Assembly: GCA_963556145.1 (NCBI GenBank) | Contig: OY744471.1 | Coordinates: 4,519,590 to 4,583,589 of the forward strand | Direction: 5' to 3' | Length of the DNA stretch: 64,000 bases | Source of the DNA: Hygrocybe punicea | Taxonomy: Eukaryota > Basidiomycota > Agaricomycetes > Agaricales > Hygrophoraceae | Shown here: one piece after another, positions 22,641 through 33,893 of the stretch | Layout of the letters: every line of letters starts with the position of its first letter | Numbering within the stretch: position 1 is the stretch's first letter | Position numbers and translations under genes: made by a program | Notes under the pieces: model-generated | Told to the model about the DNA's origin: nothing | The model's input: only the letters and a program-made list of their open reading frames with translations | Databases searched by the model: none

Positions 22641-24196
22641 TACGTGTTGATACACAAATCAGGGTGCTGTGCACTACAACAACACTCAACAACTGGTAAG
22701 ATAGTGAGTAAGTGAGGTAAAATAACTTCTATGGGTCTCGCGACGATTGTGATCGATAGTGCGACTTTAGCGATTGAAGTTGTGGTGACTATAGAGGATT
22801 GAGATGAAGAACTGAGGTCAGGGATGGTCAAATTTGAGGAAAGTAATGTTGTATTGAAGTTTGAGAGATATAATGGAGTGGGGAGACAGGAATTATGTGC
22901 TCTGGTTCACTGTGTCTACATGTAATCTAACAGCTATTTTATATGACAATGGTCAGAGATTGGAGGCGAAGTAAAAAAGTCGTGTAAAGAAAGAATCCCA
23001 GTCTAATAGGGGTAGAAAGAAAGGAAAGAGTATGAATCACATGTAAACACAGCCAAAAGAGGTGCTGAAAGGAAGATGAAGATGGTTCTATAACAAAGGA
23101 AGAACAAAGGAGTTTTGGTGGAAGAAAGGGCATAGGTTTTCTAAACGAGTTAGTGTATCTAAGATGAAATGGGGTATTACTGTATGAAAGGCAAACTATT
23201 ATGTGAGAGTCCGGTGTAAAGGCGAGGTCGGGGTGGCTGCGGAATAATAATCCTAAGCCTGTGGGGGTCAGCGTAGAAGTGACTAGGAATAGTCTAACAA
23301 GCTTCAGTAAAATGATAGGATATAAAAGGTAAGAAGCCGCCGAGTAAACTACTGAAATCTATCGAGACCGGTTGAAGCCGACGAAGCCGACGATGTCGGG
23401 TACGGCGGGTCAGGTGTCGGGTGACGAGAAACGTAGAGATTAAGATGGTAGAAGGACGGGGAGAGCGTCGAGGAAACCGACGAGTAGTATGTGCGATGGA
23501 TTTTACTGAGAGGCTAATTCTCAGAGAGAGGAAATGGGGGAACTGGTTTCTTATTTTGAGACGGCGCTTGGGCACCGTTTTTATACTACAAAGTTCTGTA
23601 CCTAGATTCGGACGAGAGTCCTCGGCCGATGAGAGGAAACAAAGGAGAATAAAAATGGGGAAGTAGGAAGAGCGTTGCGAGGCGACGATGACAGGGAAAA
23701 TGGGTGGAAGATATAAAAAAACCGCAAAAGATGCAAAATACTTTACTATATCCCCATAAGAGAGACGCTAGGCGTGAATAAGGCAAGTCCGATGTCGGGA
23801 TCCCAGTCCGATGAGATCTATCTTTGATATTTGAAGTTCCGCGAGTTTAGGAGATAGACCGACCAGGTACGTGAGCGGCCGTGCTAGTCGGTATGCATCG
23901 GGTTGCGTCGGGTTGCGTCAGGTTCGAACGTAGATTGCTAGAGACGTCGGGTTTGAGCGGATTCGCTAGATATCGATGTTACGGCCTCAGAGGGTCGAGG
24001 ACCCTCTACACCGGGGCTCGATCCAATTTGGGGGTTTCTCTATCTTGGTCTGCGATTTCATTGGAGATGCTTGCGATACGATCAAGAAGGTTGCACTAGT
24101 GGTTGCGAGCCATCATGAAGTCGCAACCTGTCGGACTTGTTTTCGAAGGATAGCAAAAACCTGTTCAATTCGTCAATTTGGTGGTCATCGCATTTG
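22641..24196. mobile_element. Unidentified insertion in the copia element, itself carrying a solo Ty3 LTR
   Basis: copia homology stops after SLMWACLGT (about 22640) and resumes at GPNITFAVMTSSRFSKNPG (about 24210). Without the solo LTR the insert is about 750 bp and shows no coding signal. TGATAC near the left end and GTATCA near the right end suggest an LTR, but the target duplication could not be settled. Confidence 0.5.
23215..24010 (-). repeat. Solo LTR of the Ty3 family, inverted
   Basis: 796 bp matching the 568-1362 LTR in reverse orientation. It is diverged by several percent plus small indels. It is flanked by the 4-bp duplication CCGG (23211-23214 and 24011-24014). The short TSD matches that of the full element (CCAT). 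Confidence 0.95.
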
Positions 24197-24815
24197 AGTG
24201 CGTATCAGGGTCCCAATATCACCTTCGCTGTCATGACCTCGTCCAGATTCTCCAAAAACCCAGGGCCTACACATTGGGATGCCACTAAACGAGTGTTCAG
24301 GTATCTTGCAGGAACCAGAAATTTGTGGCTCGTCCATGGGAACACAAAAAACAAACTAGTAGGCTATGCTGATGCTGATGGAAGTATGGTGGAAGATCAA
24401 CATGCTGTCAATGGTGATGCATTCATCTTGAATGGTGGAGCCGTTTTGTGGAGCTGCAAGAAACAAGAAATTGTCTCATTGTCAACCATGGAAAGCGAGT
24501 ACATAGTGGCAACTCATGTGGCTAAGGAAGCTCTTTGGTTATGTTCACTCATATCTCAGTTGTTAGATCCTATAACTGTCCCCACCACACTCTTCTCTGA
24601 TAATCAGTCCACAATCACCCTATCAAAGGAACACCAGTATCATGCATGAACGAAACATATAGACATATGTTTACATTTTATCTGATGGATTAGTGAGGAT
24701 GGTAGGCTTCGTCTTGTATACTGTCCCACTGACGACATGGTATCCGATACATTAATGAAGGCCCTCCCATCTGCCAAAGCAAAACACTTCGCCTCTATCG
24801 TGTTTGGAATCGGAG
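24197..24815 (+). pseudogene. copia RNase H, C-terminal part
   Basis: SSRFSKNPGPTHWDATKRVFRYLAGT, LVGYADADGSM, SLSTMESEYIVATHVAKEALWL, LFSDNQSTI and DTLMKALPSAKAKHFASIV are diagnostic of copia RNase H. TGA at 24647 (HA*TKHID) and 24683 (HFI*WISE) replace expected Arg codons. Confidence 0.92.
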
Positions 24816-25010
24816 GAACTTTTGGTGAGTTCGTCAAGATCGCTGTTGAAGTCAGGGATATTTTGAGAGGTTGTCGCACGTTGTTGCACTTGATGCTGTA
24901 CTGAGCTATGAGTACGATATCTGTTAGTAGCTATGGTACTCGAACTAGATGCGTTAGTCGAAGGAGTGGTTTAGATTTTAAGTCTCCTCACGGTGGGCTC
25001 CAGAAAATGA
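24790..25010 (-). other. Fragment of a second Ty3-type element (PBS and start of gag), inverted
   Basis: Reading the minus strand, 25004-24985 matches the Ty3 leader/PBS 20-mer at 1363-1382 with one difference. Downstream (24960-24790) an open frame rich in Ser/Thr/Gln (for example QQRATTSQNIPDFNSDLDEL) resembles a gypsy Gag N terminus. An LTR would be expected at about 25008-25760 but could not be verified. It abuts the copia 3' end. Confidence 0.45.
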
Positions 25011-25942
25011 TATGGTTTCCACATCTATGACCCTGGATAAAGAGGTAATAAAAGATGAAAACATTGCAAAGGTACGAATGGGACTTGGGACACTCCCGAC
25101 GATAACGCGATAATGCGCGATAATATGCGCAATTAAATAAACAAACACAAAGAGTTGTGAGATAATGCAATATCACAATGCAGTGATAAACAAGGATTGG
25201 AAGGATTATCTGGGTGCCCTAGATGACAGCACAATACATGGTGATGATGCAACGAGACGAAGGTTCTGCGCTACAACTTGGTCACAATAGTGGAGAGTAC
25301 ACAATGAGAAAAGATGCAGATTTGAGTGGGAATGACTGGATCTTTAAACTTAAGATGCAAACTGGTGGAGAGGGGAGAACTGGGTTATTTGCTTCTATTT
25401 TCTACAACAGGACATTTTTTATACTTTAGAGGGATAGGGGTTTAAGGGTGGACAAGTGAAATAGAAACATGGTGAGATATTGCATGAAAGTGACGAAACG
25501 GTAATGGAATGGCGAAGGATTTGAAATAACAGTGAATATCACATGAAAGTCGGCGAAAAGAAGAAGATTAACCAGATGAATTACATTTCTGGTATCGGAC
25601 TCGGTGTCTGAACGTGTAGGACGTGTTTAGCGGTGGTGTTTCAGCATATCGAGACCAGGTTGCTTGGTTAAGATACAGTGAAGATGTCAAAGCCACGCAT
25701 GCATAGATTGGCATAAGTCACACAGGTCGCACATGGTGCGCTGATATTTCGCACATATGCAGGACGCGGAAGAGTCATAGGGAAACTAGGATTGACCATA
25801 TGAGAGATTCCATGCCAAAAGGGAGAGACTGCGTATCATCACATTAGCATGTTGTGCCCTCTCTAGCAAGTCCAGTGTCATCGGAGGTCGCTTGTATAGC
25901 CTCACATCTGATGGTGATGCCTGATGTCGAAAGGCAACTGCT
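25011..25942. other. Gene-free stretch, possible degenerate LTR
   Basis: No coding signal. The position next to an inverted PBS suggests LTR sequence; no second copy is in the window to confirm it. Confidence 0.3.
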
Positions 25943-28911
25943 ATGCTCACCCTTACTTGTGAAGTGGACAAACATTCAGCTCTTTACACACAACTGGGTG
26001 TCCTGCCATTGTTTGATTATCACTGTGGGGCTGATGATATCACAATGGACATTGATTACAAACATCTATTCAAACAGTTCAGAAACACCCTCATAAGGCT
26101 TTCAGGAATGACTCTAGATCAAATGGTCATCACTCAGCAGCTGCTCAAGAGCCATCTGCTTCGAGGGGGACTAACGGAACAGAGAGTCAATATGCTACTG
26201 TGTCCAGGTGATCCACAAGATGTTAAACTCATGTATGACATTCTGAGCGCCATCACAATGCTCCCACAAGTGGAAACAACAGAGACCCCAGCCTTTCATA
26301 AAACCCACCAAGTACTTTGCCTCCTAGGTTCCTTATTTCAGTATATTCTTGAGGCTTATACAAATATCAACCTCTCCCTTCGTGAGCAACTCGAGCACAT
26401 TAGTGCAGCTCTTCATCTCGTGCTCGCAATCTATGCAAAAGAAAAAGGCAAATTCATTCCATCACAACTATATTTCAACTTCATGACGGCATCAAAGAAC
26501 ATTTATTTCTGTGTAGCAAAGACCCAACTTGATGATCCCAATCAAAGCTTTTGGATTACATTACTGGGTTCAGATGTGCTAGAGGCTGTGTTTGGAAGAG
26601 TGCGTACCATGGTTGGTTCAGATACAAATGCTGATCAGCTCCAGTCGGCCAATCGGATCAATTCAGCTGTAACGTGCATGAACATTCTTGCTCAACATCC
26701 AGAGTGGGAATGAGAACCACGTAGATTGATGGCAGGAGCATGCCAGTAATGATTTGGCAAAGATTGATCACATAACACCAATGGCGTGGAAGGGAGATGT
26801 CCTTGTTAAAAATGTTGTGATCATGATGACATGGATGGCTGGGAGGCACATGGCCGAGCGTGAGTTGGGAGTAGCAGACTGGATATTGCTGTTCTCAATG
26901 ATGGAAAAGGATGGCACTTATGATATCTTTTTTCCTTTCGGTGGCAAGAAGATGGTTTTGATGAATGGGTTAATGGATGGAGAATGAGATGAGGATCCTG
27001 ATGACATCGATGAAGCCCAGGCAATGACTGAAGCGGTCACAAGGGATCCAAGCAATCTAGAATTTGATGCAGATGCCGAGGATCTTGCTGGCAGCCAGTT
27101 GTCGAACATTGGATCAGGAACTGCTCACCGTGCCTACCTCTCTGTTGATGGAGCTCCAGAGCAACATAAATTGACAATCCTCCACCTCTTCTGAAGCCCT
27201 TTCAGTACAACAGAATCACAGGACCATCTGAAATGTGTTTGTGGATTCTCTCGGAACGATAAATCTGGGGGTGGCCTCTCTCTTCAATCAGTTGATAATC
27301 CTCATGAGCCTCGGGTGGAAATTCAAGATTTTGCTGCTCTTCTTGTTTGTTGTGAAGATTTTGTCTGGCTGGCAATTGTACAAATTGTCGACATCAAGCA
27401 GGCTAACTTGGGTGTCCAATCAATATTCGTCCACCTGCTAAAGGAACCCAATGTGCAGGTCAAGGTGCAGGTGCTGCAGATTGTTCCTACAGGGCACACA
27501 CCATTGCCAGATTCTGAAGAGGGCGATTGGGAGTGGACCAAACACTTTGAGCAGTCGTTTTGGAATTCTTCCATTTGCAAGATCGAGGGTCGCTGGTTGC
27601 AGCTGCTCAATCCGGTTGTTTTGCCCTCCACATGCCTGGAATGTGCATTAACTTACCACTTTCAATCTGTGGAATTACTTGCTATTGCAGGAAGTTTCAT
27701 TCAGTGAGACATTTCCATATCAAACTGTTAATGGTGTGTGAATTTTCCAAGCATAAATTTTCGTGGCTCTTATGTTGTGTGAAGGGTCTGCCTGTTTCAT
27801 TTGCGAAGATGAAGGTGTGTCTTGTGGTATTGGCTATGAGCAATGTTGTTGCACACACTGTCTGATGACACCTCTGTGCCTCAAGAACCCATCAAAGCTT
27901 GTCCAGCATATGGCCATTCACATCCTGTTTGATGTGAACTATCTCACAAGATGCGAACCCTTGTGGCTTCTGTTTAAACACTGGTACTCTCTGTGCCATC
28001 CGTCTCATAAAAGGGAAAGGTCGCATGGGAGCAACCCACATCAACATTGCACAATCTTGCTGTCCCAATTTGGTGAAGCTTTCATTTGCAAATGCAGCTA
28101 AATTTACAATGGCAAACCCATGCACTAGTGTTCCCCTACAATGTCCTCTCTGCCCAGAAGGTGGGGATGCAATATGGAAGTACAATCTCAAATCACATCT
28201 CAGGATAATGCATCCAACTGCTGATATTATCAAATATGTCAAACTTTACCAGATTGAACGACGAGAGCATGCAAGATCATTTCCAAAATGAAAGGTCGCT
28301 CAACTGCGAATAAGTGCAAGGAGGGTTGGCGTTTGGATATAAAGATCTCAGAGGCACACAGCAGTCAGTATGCTTTAAAGTGAGTGTTCTCTGTCATGCT
28401 GATTGTCAACACAATACTTATGACATGAAATAAAACCTAGTGCATCTCTCAACACTGTCCAATCAATGTCTCAGTCATCTGACCATGACGTGGAGCAAGA
28501 CTTTGGTGATCCTGCATCATCAACTTCATCAATCTCTACCATTCAAAATACTGAGAAGGAACTGATGAGTGACTCAGATCAGCTTCTCGAAGATGACATT
28601 TCAATAACTGAAGGCTCACATTGTCATCATAAACGTGTTCCAAAATGTTGAATTGTTGAGTCTGATGATGATAGTAACCTGGGCAGGTGTGAAGAGTCAG
28701 ATTGTGATGATTCTGGCAGAGAAGATATGATCAGTTGTGCAGGCCCTGCTTGTGGATCTAGGGTAGGTGAAAAATCAACTATTTATGTCTGGCTGCTTAC
28801 ACACAATTATAGTTTCACTTGGTTTGTGTTTCTTTGACAAAAATCCCTGTTGGTGGGTGGTTTTGTGATGATACCTGTCATCAAAATGTCGGATTCCGCA
28901 GTTGGGGTATG
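25943..28911 (+). pseudogene. Degraded large Agaricomycete repeat-associated gene (C2H2-like and PHD-like zinc fingers)
   Basis: N-terminally truncated. 25943-26713 contains QLYFNFMTASKNIYFCVAKT and GSDVLEAVFGRVRTMVGSD. A frameshift follows, then ITPMAWKGDV, LSVDGAPEQHKLTILHL, FVWLAIVQIVDIKQANLG and CPLCPEGGDAIWKYNLKSHL (C2H2-like, about 28141-28200). The tail is acidic (28466-28651) and, after an intron (GTAGGT...TTATAG), ends in a PHD-like cysteine set, FHLVCVSLTKIPVGGWFCDD. In-frame TGA at 26711, 26985, 27192, 27705, 28289 and 28649 each fit a former Arg. The block pattern matches a multi-copy Agaricomycete family of unknown function. The DVLEAVFGRVR segment faintly recalls P-element-type transposases; this is inference only. 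Confidence 0.6.
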
Positions 28912-29717
28912 GGAAAATCATGAAAGCGGGCTCGTGCTAAATAGCTTAACTGTATGGTGAATCTATATTGATTGTGAATGACTGACTTAGAATTAAGGTT
29001 ACTGTAAAAAATCAAAAATTGCCTTTTTGAGGGTTTTGGCATTTGCTAAGGGGGGGGATGCTTGAGGCCTTATCTGAGTAATTCAACCCTGTGTCAAGGA
29101 TTTATCTTTCTCTTACCTCTTGGTTCTCAAAAGCTCATTGTTCAATGACCGTTTTTTTGTGTACAATGATTCCACTTCTTGCCTGCTCCTCCGATATGAT
29201 TGGTAGCAACTAAGTTATAACTAGGAAGGTGTTTTTTTTTTGATGTATTAACCTCATCACACAAACATGCAGTTTCTATCGTGGGAATTAATAAAAGTGC
29301 ATTTGTCACGCCATAGAAAAGCACAACTCTTTGCCAGTGATATATATATATATCTTGCGCCATCATTGCAAGCCTTTTTATGTCTATGACAACATGGAGA
29401 CTGCCCATTGACCACGCCATGCTCAATTCCGGCCATACTGCCCCTTTTTGCATCTCGGTGTCTTCATCGGTTATCAACCTTTGCACAGGTTCAGCACAAC
29501 TTGGCTGAGCGTCTGGTTCAATACATGCCCCTGGTCTCGAATGTGGTTTCAAATGCCCTCTGAAGTTGATATAGTTAAGGACAGCTCCAATTGCAATGTG
29601 ATAAAAATATATATTTGACTTGTTTAGCTATCTTATGACAGGCGTGTTATAGGCTTAGGGTGGATTGACTCCACAATAAGAACAGGTGTTGTAAAATCCC
29701 GAGAGATGACATTATTA
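28912..29717. other. Gene-free stretch before the DIRS element
   Basis: Short TA repeat near 29340-29353. The minus-strand frame 29142-29552 has no recognisable domain and is not called. Confidence 0.35.
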
Positions 29718-29963
29718 TTACAGCCAATTTGGAAATGGATGACCAAATTAACTTTTTTTTTTTTTTTTTTGAGACCGGCAACCACCAGGCCAGCTGTATT
29801 ACCATAACTGTCCATGTCATGTGACACCAAGAGAATTGCTGAAATCACATAGAAATTCAAGTTATAAATTCATTGAGGGACATATGAGAAATGTAAAGCC
29901 AATGAAAATTGGAATGTGGCTAGCTGAAGGGCTGAATAAGTTTAAATTATTTTTGGTGGTGTA
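29718..29963 (+). repeat. Left inverted terminal repeat of the DIRS element
   Basis: Matches the reverse complement of 35193-35437 closely (only a few substitutions and a different poly-T length). Contains a run of about 18 T. Confidence 0.9.
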
Positions 29964-30174
29964 TTCAAGGATGACAGGGATTTTTGTTGTCTTCTAACAA
30001 ACACGAAGAATGAGTGTAAATTAGAATTAAGTCTATGTACGAATCTGGAAACTTGTGGCACGTTCGCCTCTCAGCTCGTGCCACTCCCACTTGCCACTCC
30101 AAAAGATCTTCCCTGCTCAATAGAGCAGATTATCTCTTTCATTTCTCTCTGAAATCACACACCAAACTTCTCTG

Positions 30175-31800
30175 ATGCCTCAACTTCTCTTTGACCCTGC
30201 GCAACTCCAATGCCCTGACTACGCATCTCTCTTTTATGCCCCAACCCGAGCACCCTTTGTCAATGCCGCCACAACAGAGGCCCAAGCGGTACAACTGCTC
30301 ACCAATGTCTGGACAGCAGGCAACAACCTAGAAAAGCAACTATGGCAACATCAGCTACACAACGATGCTGCGGAGCAAGCAGAAGAGTTTTTACAGGCCC
30401 AAGCAGCCGCGGAACAACACGCTCTCCTAGCTGCCCAAGAACGAGAGGATGTGCGAAAGGAAGAGATGAAGAAGAAGAACAAGACCAAGTACATCCCCAT
30501 CCTGAATCGACCAATGCCCTCCATCACCCCCATCTTCACATCTAACTATGCCACTAAAAAGATGGACAAAGGGCAATACGTCGAACTCTGGTACTACACT
30601 AACGAGGGCCTAGACCATGCAAGCACATGCCACAGTCGACAACGATGCCATGGTGATGGCCCAGAAACCTGATGGCTCGACATCCTGGGTACCTGCTGCC
30701 ACTGCCAGAGACTCCAACAAGGCCCTCGACAACAGGGACATCAAATGGGAAGATTTCTGTCAAGCCGTCCCCCAGATGATCCTCGCCATGGAGGAGGCTG
30801 ACTGGCCAGCTGATCACGTGGCCATGCTTGCCTCCTTCTGGGGCAAGCTTCAGATCCATGAGATGCGGTCCTCCTGCGACCCCCTTGACCAGAAGGCCCT
30901 GCTCTTATACCAGGCTAGACAACGATGGCTATGGCACCTTGCCATCCCCTCACCCTGCGGTGTCTACAACATCTCCATAATAGATGAATCCGTCCTGCGC
31001 AAAACCAAAGAAGAGGTTTATTGGGAAGATCAGAAGCATAAAGACAACACCAGGGACTTCCGCGTGAGTCCCCCCTCCTTCTGTCTAATGATAGATCACT
31101 TGCTGACTGTTGGCCCCCCGATTTCCCTCTGCCATTATCCATTGAAAACGACAACCTTCACCTTCCTTTGCATCGTGCATGCCTCCTCTTTGCTCCACGC
31201 ATGCCTTCTCTTTGCTATATGCATGCCCCTTATTTGCTCCACGCATGCCACACACTTGCTCCATGCATGCCACACCCTTGCTCCATGCATGCTCTCCGCA
31301 CCTGCACCCTATGCACCCATGCACTCAGGCTGACCAGGACATTAGTTCAGCCCACAGCACCGCTTGCAATGTCTCCCCCTCCAGACGGAGCCGAGAGCAC
31401 AAGTGGTTAACCGATGCTCGCAGGAGGTCTGGGTCTCCACCCCGGCCTCACGACGCCCGAGGATGTCCGGAAAAGAAGTCAGATTTTTGGGCAGGCGCAG
31501 GCAGTGGGGGCTACTCTGCCTGCGCCATATGCCTGGGTCGCCACCCCCACAGAATCGTGGAATGCACCGCAACGCATACCTGGGATGGACTCCACCTCGC
31601 GCTTGCACAGCGTGTCAACAAGTCCCTCGTACTCCGCAATGGCCGCCCCATCTGTGTCGACTTTTAACACGTGGCCGGCTGCACCAGCACCCACCACGAC
31701 AATTGTCACCTCTGCTCCGGATGTGGTCATACCACTCATGGCACACAAGGCTGCCCTCGAGCGCAGAAAGCATCAAGCCCTCACTCCGTATAAACCGGAT
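30175..31800 (+). pseudogene. DIRS gag-like gene with intron and two zinc knuckles
   Basis: MPQLLFDPAQLQCPDYASLF starts at 30175; a frameshift near 30610 joins KGQYVELWYYTNEGL to ATVDNDAMVMAQKPDG, followed by IKWEDFCQAVPQMILAM and FRVSPP. An intron, 31064-31328 (GTGAGT...ACTCAG), holds a short array of TTGCTCCACGCATGCC-like units. The next exon carries the knuckle-like CAICLGRHPHRIVEC (about 31521) and a canonical CSGCGHTTHGTQGC (about 31713). A TAA near 31665 interrupts the frame between them. Role: nucleic-acid binding structural protein of the retroelement. Confidence 0.75.
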
Positions 31801-33751
31801 GCTTGGGAAGCACTACTCTGTTCAAATAACATCTGGCCTCGCTATGATCACCTCCCTCAAAGTATGCGATATGGTTTCAATCTTGAGATACCCACCATTT
31901 CACGCACCCAAGCCCCACCCAACAAAGACTCCATCATTGAACATAGGTCCGAATTCCAAAAAATTGTATCCAAAGAGCTGTCCAAAGGCCGATACCTGGG
32001 CCCCTTTTCTCAGTCAACTCTTGAGATGCTCATCGGCCCCTTCCAGATGGCCCCCTTTGGCATCATACCCAAACCAGGCCAACCGAATCACTTCCGCAAT
32101 GTACAAAACTATTCGTTCCCTCATAAGACCTCATCAAAATTCCTGAGCCCCTCTATCAACTCCCAGATCGACTCGGACCACTTCCCCAGCACCTGGGGGA
32201 CTTTCTCAATCATCTCCTTACTCATCTCACACCTTCCCCCTGGCTCTCAGGCAGCCACGAGAGACATGGCAGAGGTGTACCAGACGATCCCCCTGCACCC
32301 CTCCCAATGGCCAGGTGCCGTTGTCCGACTCGCTACCAATGAATTCTGCATCGACACTGCCACCTGCTTTGGGGTTGCACCATCAGCTGGAGTGTATGGC
32401 TCTGTCAGTGATGCAGGCACCGAGCTATTCCATTGCCATGGGATGGCACCTCTCTCCAAATGGGTCGATGACCACATCTTCTTCCAGATCCTTCGAGAGC
32501 ACCTCCAGGAATACAACATGCGCCGCAGAGACTGGCATGCAGACATTGCCCCCTGTGGCCAACATCACGATGGTGGGCGCCTGGTTTGGTGGTAGAGTTT
32601 TCCCCAATGGCACCCTTGAAGAATTCGATGAAGACTGCTCTTCCCCCTGCCTCGACTTATCATCATGCTCACCCCGCTCCTCTGAGGACCAACGCTTCAC
32701 CTACAACTTCGACAACATTGATCGCCTATCCGACCAGCTTGGTATCCCCTGGGAGAAATCCAAGGACCTGCCCTTTGCGTCAACAACGACATTCATTGGC
32801 CTGGATTGGAACCTGGAAACACTCACGGTCTCCCTTCCACCAAAGAAGAAGACCAAATACCTCACGTCAATCCACGAATGGGAGTGCTCACCTACCCACA
32901 TCCTGGGCGATGTACAAAAAATCTACGGAAAGCTCCTTCATGCATCCCTGGTGGTCCCTCCAGGCCGCGCCTACCTCACTGGCCTGGAGAACATGCTTGG
33001 CATCTATGGTGACCGTCCTCTCATGCCACGCCACGCTGACCAAACAATCCGTGGAGACTTGCAATGGTGGTGTGCCAAGCTGGCCCAACTGTTCCTTGGC
33101 TGGACAATCCCAAGCCCTGTCCACCTCACAGACCTCGATGCCTTCTCGGATGCCAGTTTGGGCATTGGCATCGGAATCGTCATTGCTGGCCGCTGGCGTG
33201 CTTGGTGCCTCATTCCAGGATGGAAGACCCTTGATGGTAAACATGACATTGGCTGGGCGGAGGCCCTGGGATTCGAACTCCTCATTCGATCAGTCGCCCG
33301 GTCTGCGACAACTGGCCAGCATTTTGAATTGTTCGGGGACAACATGGGAGTCGTTGAAGGCTGGCCAAATGGCCACAGCAGGAATGCAGCCATCAATGGC
33401 ATCTTTAAACGCATCCACAACTTCATTGAGTCTTGTGATTCCATTATCTCGATCCATGCAACCTACATCCCCAGCAAATCCAACCCAGCCGATGGCCCCT
33501 CCCAGGGCATATATCCTCCCTACCACCTCCTCTTACCCCCCATCAAAATACCTGCCAGTCTCGACCGCTTCATCATTGATGTGACCCTACCATATTCAGA
33601 CACTGAGCTCAAGCTGCTACAAGAGGGCCGATACCCCAAAGCAACCGCAAAGCTCATTGCAAATTCTCTCAGGAATCCTGGTCCCCCACACAAACAGCCC
33701 ACCGACTTTGAGACTGATCTGCAAGCCCTCCGAAGCCAATGGTCTGGTTGA
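31736..33751 (+). pseudogene. DIRS reverse transcriptase and RNase H
   Basis: RT in the frame ending 32595: MAPFGIIPKPGQPNHFRNVQ, ATRDMAEVYQTIPLHPSQW, CFGVAPSAGVYGSVSDAG and the catalytic KWVDDHIFF. A frameshift near 32545 leads to the frame ending at 33751 with FDEDCSSP, GLDWNLETLTVSLPPKKKTK and RNase H motifs DAFSDASLGIGIGIV, WAEALGFELL and GDNMGVVEGW. The order and the VDD motif match fungal DIRS RT. Only the frameshift separates this from an intact gene. Confidence 0.85.
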
Positions 33752-33893
33752 TCCACCCTTCAATTCACCCCCGGCCCCAATTCCTTCTAGGCCACAACCA
33801 TATCGACTTGGGTTGGCCCCTCTTGCCTCATCGCTTTGTCCTCACTGCCTCGCCTGCGACCGTCTCCAGCTATGGGTCCCAGCTCAGACACAT

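Larger units (their letters stand above)
18719..24815 (+). mobile_element. Old Ty1/copia retrotransposon, interrupted
   Basis: Order gag, protease, integrase, RT, then RNase H, which is the Pseudoviridae/Ty1-copia order. The element is cut between RT and RNase H by about 1.55 kb of other sequence (about 22641-24190) that contains a solo Ty3 LTR. The frame has three shifts in gag-protease. Downstream it has ten in-frame stops, all TGA. LTRs were not identified. Confidence 0.92.

Noticed and set aside
20365..24685. Reassignment of TGA to Arg instead of nonsense mutation
   Set aside because: Host genes in the window end normally at TGA (for example the lipase and the FHA-RING neighbour) and the young Ty3 pol contains no internal TGA. 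CpG deamination explains the pattern without recoding.
24955..25003. tRNA gene suggested by a Leu-like anticodon arm and GGTGGG segment
   Set aside because: No acceptor pairing and no complete T-arm; better explained as the reverse complement of a Ty3 PBS region.
29142..29552. 136-aa minus-strand frame upstream of the DIRS element
   Set aside because: No recognisable motif, atypical composition and no splice context.
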